From NCBI GenBank assembly GCA_022579005.1, contig MU401561.1:62001-126000 (forward strand): DNA of 64,000 nucleotides, in the 5' to 3' direction. The stretch is from Poronia punctata. Taxonomy: Eukaryota; Ascomycota; Sordariomycetes; Xylariales; Xylariaceae. The position numbers were made by a program, and so were the translations under genes. Below the pieces are notes generated by a model. It had not been told where the DNA came from. It was given only the letters and a program-made list of their open reading frames with translations, and made no database searches. Positions 55,017 to 64,000 of this stretch are shown here, one piece after another (the stretch's first letter is position 1; each line of letters begins with the position of its first letter).

Positions 55017-56639
55017 ATATCAATTGCCCGCGTTCTTCCGGTCCCTGACCGGAGTTCGGTATTTAAGAGTGCCGCGTTGACGGGCTTTGTCCTCTCTGCC
55101 TCGGGACATTATACAACGCATAGACACTAAAACGACCAACGCGGAGGATATGTATCTCTCGTTAACTCGAGCATAGGCTTGTCGTGCAGGTTCTAATGTC
55201 CCTGCACCCGCAGGTAAGGTACGGTACATCGTACCTGCTACTACAATTTTGGTGGGAGGGATTAAGGTACCTACCTACCTACATGTATTTACTGTCTCTT
55301 AGGTGTCGGCAACCGCCTGCCACTGCAGTATAGCAAACGTAGCACAGAGCAGATCTAGCACAGCCCTTGATATAAAAAGATTTTGCAACAGGGAAAAATA
55401 AAGGCTCTTTACGCGTACATTGAAACACAACTATATAATTTACTGTTTATTTTACTAGGTTCTAACAATTTCTATCGTGAACTCGAGCATCTCACTTTAC
55501 TGGCCCATCCTCTTTCTATAGGCTTAAAACTTGGAGACCTAGCATCATATCTCCTGCGGGCAACAAAACACAGCCTGCCGCCCACTCGGGACCTCAATGG
55601 TGGCCTTTATAGCACATGTAAAGAACAGGCATGAGGTCTAATTAGGACGCTTACCCCTTAATAATACTGTTTAATCAATCTCTCAACAAATTAACTATCC
55701 ATCTTATACATGCTATGGCTCGGTGAGTCGGATAGGCCGTATTTTGGTAGGGTAGGACCGTAGGAGTCCCCACGGTAGATGGCGGCCAGTCCAGGCATCG
55801 AGCGGATTGGTGGCCAACCGCAATATTCACATAATTTATACGCGTACATATCGTTATCTACCCCAAACTTCAAAGTGAAGCGTAGTATTAGATCGACCTA
55901 GACGATAGGGTCCGTGATAAAATTCGGAGTTTAGACGCTTCATTGGCTACTGGCCGTGATCTGCTTTACACTGCAAAACGAGGCTGGTGGCAGTCACTTA
56001 ACGGACAACCCTGCTTAACGGACAACCATGCTTCGTATCTCCTCTCCTTTTTTAGTATCTGTAGGATAGGTACCTCTCAAGGTGGAAAATTAATAGAGGG
56101 GACCGGATCTACAGCACCATTCTCCTGAATCCTACCCCCAAACCTCCTTGAACACGTTAGGACGTATTCTGCATTGTGAATATTATAACCGGCCCCCGGT
56201 TGACGCCGCCTCTCGCATACTTGAGTGTTTAGTCCGTATGGTAAAATCGGGCGATCGGCCGGACGATGAGAGCGGTTTGAGGAGCAATTCAGATAACACA
56301 GCATGTTTACCAGGTATCTGAGGTAACCTAAGGATGAATATCACAGTTGTCCACGTGGGCAACGTACGAGTAACAGGGTGTAAATGGTGACAGCGCAAGT
56401 GCACGGCAACTGGACCCAAAGTGCTCCCAACAATACGACCTTGGCCTGTCATTACCCCTGAAGTGAACTTCAGCTCGACATAAAGTAGGTGGCCGACTCC
56501 TGTTGATGGCAGGCTCAAGGTTGCTATGGAAATGTTTAAGGGGTCAGGGTTGTATTTCACCATGTATGTGGACATCTTCCCTCTATTTCCCTCTATTATG
56601 GATGGGCGCCCTCATATATAAGGGTAGCGTTGTTCAACA
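55017..56639. other. Intergenic region
   Basis: I see no supported gene. A few short open frames on both strands (55383-55634, 56183-56575) have no recognisable content. There are TACCTACCTACC motifs at 55266-55282. Confidence 0.5.
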
Positions 56640-58631
56640 CAAATCCTCGGCCTCCTGATCGCCTTCACCGCCTTCTTTATTGCCTTCGTGGCAAGCCGAT
56701 GTTGGAGGATAGTCTGCTTCGGTTTTCACCGGTTCTATTCTACGTCTCGTCCACAAGGCACAATACACCACTAAAGACTGGTTAATCTTCGCAACTCCAC
56801 ATCGCCAGACAGTGGGCTGTACATGCTCTTCTTACTCTTCTGTGCAAATCGCCATCTTTCCAAAGAAAGGCTCCAACCCCTTCCCACTGCGATTGCTGCC
56901 GTCTTGGTGATTGAGCTATTCACTCTTGCTGGAGGATTCTCCTCTCGCATCTCCACTGCCATTGGCAACGAAGTATTAATCAAAAGTGCTAATTGCGGCG
57001 TGTTTGTTCAACGTGTCTTCGCAACAAACGCTTTGAATAGGTCTCACCATCTTTCTACCCAGGTCTCAGTGCGGGCTAATATGATCGACAATGCTGCCAA
57101 CTACCTACGCACCACAATGCTACTCGAGCCAAGATACTCGGGCTTCTTAGATTGTGGCCGTTTTGTCAGCAGGAAGCTAATCACGGAAGCTTCAAGTGAG
57201 AATAAGAAGGCAGCATGTCCTTTTGATCGAAATATGTGCCGGGCAGATTCGGAGAATATATACCTAGACACAGCCTATATCGATAGCCATAATCAGATGC
57301 TCCAAGTATTACCGCATATGTTAACACCTGCGATGTAGACCGGTCGAATACTATGTTCAGAACGGAATTTCTGATGGGAATATAACCGGTTCATCGTTCA
57401 TGCCGCTAAACAATCTATGGCGAAGTGACGCGGACATGATCATGATCCTTCTCTCAGGAAATGGTGTGTTGCATACCTAACTAACAGATGACAAATGCTA
57501 TCGGACAGCCGACGCTACTTCAGCCGTCGAATTTCTTCAAGTACGCCTACTTTCGGATAGGTTAAATTTTCTGTATATCCTCGGGGAACCAGCATCCCCT
57601 CCTTGGTTGTAGGAACTAGTACTAATTTGCAATAATGTACTCCCAAGGGCATTAGGTTGTGGTGAGCTTGCTAGTTTGGCGGATTCTGTTAGCACAGCGG
57701 CTCTATTGTTCAATAGCACTTACAACGACTATCTCACATTGTCTACTCAGACGGAATTAGCAGCGTGTTTTGTCTATTCTCCAACGTTTTTAGCCAACGC
57801 CATATCAACGTAGCCGGTATCGTACTGCACATGGGACCTTCAAGCCTTCTCTCAAAAAAACACTGCACAAGGGGATTCATGGTCCTCTCGAACCGAACCA
57901 ATGGCAACTCGATACGACGCATTGGTCGTATATAACGATGGCTGCGTTTCAGGCAGGGTTCCTCGACACGGCATATAATCCTCCCAGTTTGGCATCTGCT
58001 GATGGCTTCTTCAACTTTACCACCCTGGAACTACAAAAGATATGCCGAAACCAGGTAAATACGTCACCTGCCCTGACCGATCCTCGTAGGACTCGTTTCA
58101 AGCACCGCTTTGCGCCCTAGTAACTAAAGCCAGTCAAAAATGCGGAAAATACTCAGTATAACCCACGCATCTTTCAGCCTATTCTGGCTCCTCTTCACTC
58201 TATTAGTCGGGCTGCTCACAGCCCTGGCCTCTTATCTCTTGGAGCCCATATCTGACTTCCTGCACAAAGAAAAGGGGTACAAGCAATACCAGCATCTCGA
58301 GTGGATCACAAACGCGACACTGCAACTGCAGCGCCTGGGGCATGAGGCAAAGGGACTGGGGACGTGGTCGAAGTGTACTGAGTCTATCCCGACTACCGAG
58401 CCCGACGAGCTGCTGGGCTGCTTAGAGATTACGGACCCTGGTCATCCCGTACTTTATCCTCCGTCTAAAGAGGCGGATCCAGCAAGCCCAGCCCATGAAT
58501 CACTGGTGCCTCTAGAAGTTGTTGCTAGCGATGAGCTGTCGTCTACACAAGGATCCTCAGGATCAATGCTAACGTCCTTGTTCAATGATGGAACACCATC
58601 CACGCACCAGGAACGCCGGTCCCAACCATAG
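56640..58631 (+). pseudogene. Multi-pass fungal membrane protein, decayed copy
   Basis: The reading frames, taken together, show a protein related to a common family of large fungal membrane proteins of unknown function. The N-terminal part (frame of 56823) has the conserved LVNLRNSTSPDSGL and LAGGFSSRISTAIGNEVL motifs, then NMCRADSENIYLDTAYIDS. A middle frame (57337-57740) carries IMILLSGNGVL and EPASPPWL. The C-terminal frame has GPLEPNQWQLD and, after an intron at 58055-58133, LLEPISDFL and KQYQHLEWITNATLQLQRL. In-frame stops at 56772 (TAA), 57478 (TAA), 57610 (TAG) and 57791 (TAG) each equal CAA or CAG with one C-to-T change. Two frame changes (near 57320 and 57760) and a deletion between the first two parts also break it. 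The 5' start is not found. It cannot make a full protein. Confidence 0.75.
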
Positions 58632-58985
58632 TCACCCCCAGCAGGCCCCCAGTCCCATAGACGTTGAAGCTAGGTCATCATATACACATTTGCAGCACAA
58701 TTCAGGGCAGCCTTAATCTCATAGATATTACAGCAGTAGGTCAGGTATTTTAAAGGAGGCCATGTAGGCGGGGCCAGTTTGATGAAGAAGAGCCTTTTGA
58801 CGGCAAAGATGCATTTATGGTTGATACATGTATCTATTATAAAGTATAAAGAACCCTACACTTGTTACAATACCTACTTGTATGCACAGTAACTCAACTT
58901 ACCAAAATAAACGATACCGGCAACAAGACAGCATGAAACATACCTATATGATATACCCCGAACAATTCGCCAAAAGAAAACCAAG
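58632..58985. other. Short intergenic region before tRNA-Asp
   Basis: 354 bp with no gene. It contains the leader sequence of the tRNA gene. Confidence 0.5.
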
Positions 58986-59086
58986 TCTTGATTGGTCTAG
59001 TGGTCAGGATACCTGCTTGTCATGAAATACATTGTCAGTGATTAGTAAGCTCGCAGGTGGCCGGGGTTCGATTCCCCGATCGAGAG
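58986..59086 (+). tRNA. tRNA-Asp (GTC) with a 29-bp intron
   Basis: A full cloverleaf is visible. The 7-bp acceptor stem is TCTTGAT (58986-58992) with ATCGAGA (59079-59085), one G-U pair, and discriminator G at 59086. The A box is GGTCTAGTGGTCAGG. The anticodon stem is CCTGC/GCAGG with anticodon GTC at 59019-59021, between T33 and A37. The intron is 59023-59051, inserted after position 37, the normal place for nuclear tRNA introns. The T stem-loop CGGGG-TTCGATT-CCCCG provides the B box. A run of T at 59097 onward is the RNA polymerase III terminator. No CCA is encoded. Confidence 0.95.
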
Positions 59087-59998
59087 AATACGTCTTCTTT
59101 TTTTTTCAGTCTCTTTTTCCTTCTTTTTGTAGATGGTAACACCCGTTTTGGCTTCTTTTTCTCCCTCTTCCCTACGCAATTACTCACTCGGCTATTTTCC
59201 ATTTTCTTTTCAAGATCCCTTGGTCAGCAGAACACACCTGCGCCGCTCCGGTCAATATCTAATTTGTGTGGTCATGCTTGGATTCTTCCCCCAGATATTA
59301 CAGTGAGCTGATTTCACGACGCCTAAAAGGGGGTCCCGAGTCATATCGTCTGAGGCCGTAACTACCTTATTAGTGATGCTGAGGCTGTGGCACGGAAGAG
59401 TTGGCGTGGAAAGTGCTCTGACCACCGTGGGAGTGACTACGCCGTATAGTATTGCCCGTGGGAAGTCCCGTTACATTAGGATTTCTCTCGAACAACTCGG
59501 ACCGCCCAAGTTAGCCCGTTCTTCTAGTGAATGCAGCGCTTATAACTGTTCAATCAAAGATGAATAGAAGTCAATTCCACCTAAACCCATGATCGTACCT
59601 GCCGTATCCACATCCCCCAGAAGGGGGGGGCACATATCTATCTTAGATATATTATGTACTTGCTTGCTACGAATTTTGAGGCCTAGAATCAAAACAAGAT
59701 AATCATTTAACAATAGAGTTGCACCGGCCTTGTCGTCGCTACCTAGCTTGGCAATTCATCATGATAGGACAAAACGCCACCATTATCCCTCCCTTTGGTA
59801 GTCAAGCACTGTCTGAGGCGTGACACACATTGTTCATTATGTAGAAACACATTGTTGACAAATAAGATGTATCAAATACGAGCTATCCATCAGGCGGTAC
59901 AGCACTGCCATGGTTTTCGCTATCTGCCTTTGCTTGCTATGTACGCCGCCCATGTGCAGCGAAAGGCCTTCCGCGTGAACTCCTTGGACTATGCCCTC
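59087..59998. other. Intergenic region between tRNA-Asp and exonuclease 3' end
   Basis: 912 bp without a supported gene. It starts with the T-rich pol III terminator (59097-59106) and pyrimidine-rich stretches. Confidence 0.5.
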
Positions 59999-60853
59999 TC
60001 AGCTAAACCCATAGGAGATCCGATCTCCAAGACGAAAAAAATCGTGATGCGCCCGGCCAGAAGTCTTACGGTGCGGGGTCCAGCCTGCAGGAGGCAGTGT
60101 CATATGCTTCCCTACGGGGTTGAAATCCCGACCCTGGGACTGCTCCACCCGAGCCTCGGTGGCATCCGCAACTTTAGCCCTCCACGCCGGACTGAGCTTC
60201 CGGTTGTAAAAGTCCCAGAGACGAGGGAGAAAATGTACGTCTTGGATACAATAGGCTCTGATCTTGTCGGGAAGTGGTCTCTGGTTGAATACCTCGTATG
60301 ACCCGCCTTTCTCTGGAGCGAATAGCTTCACACCGTCGTCCTTCACTGTCATCCAATCACGCCTCTCCTTTTCCGTCATTGGCAAGTCCATGTCAATACA
60401 TTTCTTCAGTCCGCTGATGAAGCTTTTGCGAGTTTGGCGGGTTGCGAACTCCATTAACTGGAGGTCCTGGATGCCCTGGAGCCGGATGTTGTAATGGCTA
60501 AACAGGGCATCAGAGTCACAGCGAACATCGAAGAAGACTTTGGGAATGGTGCGTGATTCCAAGATGGACTTCAATGTGACCGTCGTGGCGGAGTGCATTC
60601 CAGGCGTCAAAAACGCCTCGTGCCCGAGTGTCTTTATATCGACTAGATAGTTCTGTGATGTAGTGCGGACATGGATTTGGAGGATTGAGAGTGTTCCGTG
60701 ACGGGATAAGTTGACTCCCTCAAGGTCGATATAGAGGGATGGCGGCGAGCAAGGAAGATTGTAGATCTCGTCTACCATTAAAGCAATACCAGGGGTTGTG
60801 TCGATGAGGCCACTGTTGCCGTTGAATAATACTGGGGCCCCGCATGAATCCAT
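59999..60853 (-). CDS. DEDDy 3'-5' exonuclease-like protein (RNase D/EXD1-like)
   Basis: A single-exon 284-aa frame on the minus strand, ATG at 60853. The exonuclease core has all four acidic residues. Motif Exo I is YIDLEG (Asp and Glu, about residues 41-45). Exo II is FFDVRCDSDAL (Asp, about residue 109). Exo III is YCIQDVHFL (Tyr and Asp, about 204-208), which makes it DEDDy. In the DEDDy family a two-metal site removes nucleotides from 3' ends. Proteins of this short, single-domain type are common in fungi and are annotated as 3'-5' exonucleases; the substrate (DNA or RNA) cannot be told here. The C-terminal 60 residues (basic, RVEQSQGRDFNPVG) are unstructured. The antisense strand carries a 168-codon frame that I take as a shadow. 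Confidence 0.88.
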   Translation of the reverse strand: MDSCGAPVLFNGNSGLIDTTPGIALMVDEIYNLPCSPPSLYIDLEGVNLSRHGTLSILQIHVRTTSQNYLVDIKTLGHEAFLTPGMHSATTVTLKSILESRTIPKVFFDVRCDSDALFSHYNIRLQGIQDLQLMEFATRQTRKSFISGLKKCIDMDLPMTEKERRDWMTVKDDGVKLFAPEKGGSYEVFNQRPLPDKIRAYCIQDVHFLPRLWDFYNRKLSPAWRAKVADATEARVEQSQGRDFNPVGKHMTLPPAGWTPHRKTSGRAHHDFFRLGDRISYGFS

Positions 60854-62569
60854 GATTGATGATTTTGTATGTCTAGATTATCCTTTGATAGTGTGCCCTT
60901 TAGAAGGTAGGTAGCGAAGAAGGTGCCTTAGTCGAACGAGTATATTGGGGAAATGTGAGCAAGCTGGTCGAATATATAGCCTGGTTTAATACTCGAAGCT
61001 CAAACGGGGGACTCGGAGGTTCACTCCAATAGTTCTCCGCCTCTTACGAAATACTTACTCTGCTGTATCCCATACAATATTCTAGATATTTAGTGATTCA
61101 ATAGTTTGTTTGACAAACAAACGCAGCTTGGCAAAAGCACATTACTCGTACTACAGTGGCTGGCTAGGGTCATAGTCCATCTCCATGCACATGCCCTTGA
61201 TCAAACGAGTGCCGAGTGAGCTGGCAATGTATGGCAACTTACTGACGGACAGCAGCAGATTACCCTTCCACAGCCCGTCCAGGCACCCTTGGATCAACGT
61301 AAGCCATATGACCGGTAGGACCCTAGGTATAGAGCGCCATATCTCAAGTGACAGACGTAAGAAGCAAACCTCGTATCTACACCTCCTTTAATGCACCAAC
61401 CCTAATGGAAGATATACCTACATGCCGACGTCAGAGTACACGAACAAACGGGTGCCATCGAACACATTTGGTAAGGAGCATGCCTTGGGGAACTCGATCA
61501 CTGCAGACTTCGTTTGCACATTTTCGAGGCCGCATATCTTGGTACTTACCTAGTCAATACAAGTGACCTCATAGTTCAGCGGCGTTGTCCAGTTGCCTAT
61601 TGTCCCAGTTTGCGATAAGTGGATTGATGATCTGATCTGGCTTCCCAGTTCCAAAAAAGCACCGCACCTCAGCACTTTGGGTAAACAGAGCGGGATGTAC
61701 TACACGTAAGCAATAAGGGCAACCACAGCAACCGGGAAGATCATTACAAAATAGTCTTTCCTCTCTAGGCTTTATGTCCGCAAATTTGATATGAGGGAGA
61801 AAGACTTGGATTTCAGCAGACTTTGCCGGCCCATCCAACCAAAACTGGACAATACAACCATGATATTATTGTCTTATACCGGGCAGTTTTATCTCAACAG
61901 CCAGGTCAATTCAATGCCACGAGACCTTCTTACGTCTAGTTATCAACTGGTGGTCGACGGAAAGGCAAGGCACGCGTGAAACGAGGCGTCTCACCAAGGT
62001 TGGCAGTATCAAACAGGCATTTGGTGCCCGATGAGGTTTTTTCTATCGGGGGGTTACGTACATCGTTTTGAGCGAATATATTGTGGCCGAATGTTTTCAC
62101 ACGACGTCGGCGAGATTTGACCCGAGTATTGCCCGCTTGCCCTTCCCTTGTTTCGATACTAGAATCTTCCTTAATTTAGGGGCAAGGAAGACTCCTTTTT
62201 CTAATATTGCGAGTACAAGTGAACTAGATATAACAGGAACAAAGAAAAAGCTGCTTACCCTACGTAAACAAATCGTTTCTACCTTACTTAAACTCGCCAC
62301 GAAAAAAGTCAAAAGCCGTCCCTACCGACATGTAGTCAGTCAGTCAGTCAGTCACTCACTATCTCCGATCCAATAAGTCTGCCCAGCATCCATCACAGCC
62401 CACAACTCCCTAGCGGACAATCCCATGCAAAGCTTCGGATATAATTCGGAGAGCAGAGCATCCATAGCCACTCGAAAGAAACCAGGATACGTATCATCCG
62501 ACCATATAGGTCAGCTAGGGTAACTAAAAGCTCGGCGGGGGTTAAAAGGCGCGCTAGTCCTACTAGCGC
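60854..62569. other. Intergenic region right of the exonuclease gene
   Basis: No gene is supported. Open frames of 60-100 codons occur on both strands and have no recognisable content. There is a short (TCAG)n repeat at 62336-62360. The region ends at a sharp change in base composition. Confidence 0.45.
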
Positions 62570-64000
62570 AAAAGCTTAGCTAGGGTTTAATTGAAAAAAA
62601 TTTAACCTTAGTTAAGCTTTAATAGGAAAGGTGCAAACTTATATGTTAAAAGCTAGTATATATAAAAGTATATATATTTTTTAAGCAGTATATAAAAGAG
62701 TTTTTATAAAAATAGCAAGTTTGCATATGCTACGCATATGCAAACAACCTAAATATAAGTATAAATGTTAATTTATTATAAATATATATAATTAATATAT
62801 AAAACTTATAATAATATAAGTTACTTTATAATTATAATATTTTTAGTTTATATATAAAGTTAAAATATATATTTATATATATATTAGGTTAAATAGTAAG
62901 TAACTATTAGGTTTATATATGCAAGGCAAAATATTAGGGTTAGCATATATAGGGCATACGCTTAAACTAGTAAAATTTACTTATATAAAAAAATTTTTTC
63001 CTATATACCTTTTAAATTCCTTTTTTTCTTTTATAACAACTAACGTATAATTATAAGTTTAATTTATTTTTTTTTGTTTAATTAAAATACGCTTTTAATA
63101 TGTACAGCATATGCGTACATGTTATATATATGCGTATATAGCATATACTAAAGCTATATGCTATAAATATAGCAAATTTATATATATAAAAAAAAATTCT
63201 TTAGCATATGCTAACTATATATAATAAGAAAGCTGTTTTTATACTATATATACTTTATTATTTTCTTGTTTTTTATACTATATTTAATATTTGCATAATA
63301 TACGCACAATATACTTTTAGCATTTATACAGCATTTATATAGCATTTGCTTAGCATACTTATTAATAAAAACAAATATATTAACTTATAAGTATTAAAAG
63401 CTTAAAACTTATTAGAGTATAAGTACTACTATAGTAAGCATATATTTTTTATATAATATATATATACGCAGCATATATTGCTAATATAATATTTATAAGC
63501 TTAATTTTTAATAATAATAAAGCATAGTTTAACTAGGTTTTAAGTATAACCTTTTTTTAACCTATACTTTGCTTTTGCTAATTATAAGTTTAGCTTATAT
63601 TGCTAACTAAAGTAGCTACTAAAATAAAGCTTACTTTTTATTATATATATATTAAAGTTATATTAACTTTATTTTAGCTATTTAAATTTTAGCGCATAAC
63701 ATTAGTATATATTTATTATTAATATATTATTAGCATATGTTAACTATACTGCTTTGCTAAACTAAGCTCCTAACTTTTTAGTTAAGCTTTTTAAGCTATA
63801 TAATTATATATAAAAAGTTTTTTTTCTATACTTAGTATATATTAACTATATAAAGTTATAATATTATTATTTAAAGCAGTATTATATATAAAGTAATTTG
63901 CACTAATAAACTAAAAATATATGCATAGCTTACTTTTTATATATACTATTATATATTAATTTATAAAGCTTTGTTAACATATTTAAAATGCACATACTAG
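62570..64000. other. AT-rich, gene-free block
   Basis: From about 62570 to the window end the sequence is almost entirely A and T, dominated by TATA, TTATA and TAAGCTTAA-like words, with G and C occurring mainly in GCATATGC and AGCATATG motifs. No open frame of useful length is present. This fits a RIP-mutated repeat or AT-isochore (or centromere-flanking DNA), but the underlying element cannot be identified. Confidence 0.75.
62719..62745. repeat. 12-bp perfect inverted repeat
   Basis: GTTTGCATATGC at 62719-62730 and its reverse complement GCATATGCAAAC at 62734-62745, separated by TAC. A perfect hairpin at the left edge of the AT-rich block. Confidence 0.85.

Noticed and set aside
59795..60301. 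168-codon plus-strand open frame
   Set aside because: It is mostly antisense to the exonuclease gene and has no recognisable domain.
62570..64000. Mitochondrial DNA insertion (NUMT)
   Set aside because: AT content alone suggested it, but I see no mitochondrial gene, rRNA or tRNA; RIP-mutated or AT-isochore DNA fits better.

Overview
The window is nuclear DNA of a filamentous ascomycete (Pezizomycotina). The evidence is short 47-104 bp spliceosomal introns with GT..AG ends and CTAAC-like branch sites, a Zn2Cys6 regulator, fungal-type iterative megasynthases, a rhodopsin-like SAT4/PTH11-type membrane protein, a nucleus-encoded tRNA-Asp with an intron at 37/38, a Fot1/pogo transposon, and nonsense mutations of the CpA-to-TpA type expected from repeat-induced point mutation (RIP). 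Sordariomycetes is the likeliest class, but I cannot place it further.

Left third (0.5-29.5 kb): a biosynthetic gene cluster. In order it holds a Zn2Cys6 transcription factor (+), a stand-alone MDR oxidoreductase (+), a five-exon PKS-NRPS hybrid (+, about 3,887 aa, KS-AT-DH-degenerate MT-ER-KR-ACP-C-A-T-R), a small J-domain/zinc-cluster protein (-), and a twelve-exon highly reducing PKS (-, about 2,593 aa, KS-AT-DH-CMeT-ER-KR-ACP). The two megasynthases are transcribed toward each other. I spliced both by hand with phase-consistent introns. The hybrid keeps an intact-looking cis enoyl reductase but has lost its methyltransferase motif; the HR-PKS has both intact. No P450 or transporter is present.

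Middle (29.5-41 kb): a repeat-rich intergenic block that contains a possible non-autonomous element and minisatellites, then a seven-helix rhodopsin-like protein (-), a membrane-anchored alpha/beta hydrolase (+) and an EthD-domain protein (-). The last two could be cluster tailoring genes but lie 6-8 kb beyond the HR-PKS. An assembly gap (10 N) in a G-homopolymer lies at 38.95 kb.

Right part (40.8-60.9 kb): housekeeping genes, namely VPS54 (-), MCM5 (+), a membrane-anchored degenerate AMP-binding protein (-), POM34 (+), a small secreted protein (-), a nonsense-riddled membrane-protein pseudogene (+), tRNA-Asp (+) and a DEDDy 3'-5' exonuclease (-). A Fot1/pogo element with 40-bp inverted repeats sits in the divergent VPS54/MCM5 promoter. 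Its transposase carries many in-frame stops that are all explained by C-to-T changes. From about 62.57 kb to the end the DNA turns abruptly into gene-free, extremely AT-rich sequence.

The most interesting system is the two-megasynthase locus, which suggests either collaborative assembly of one product or two products under one regulator.
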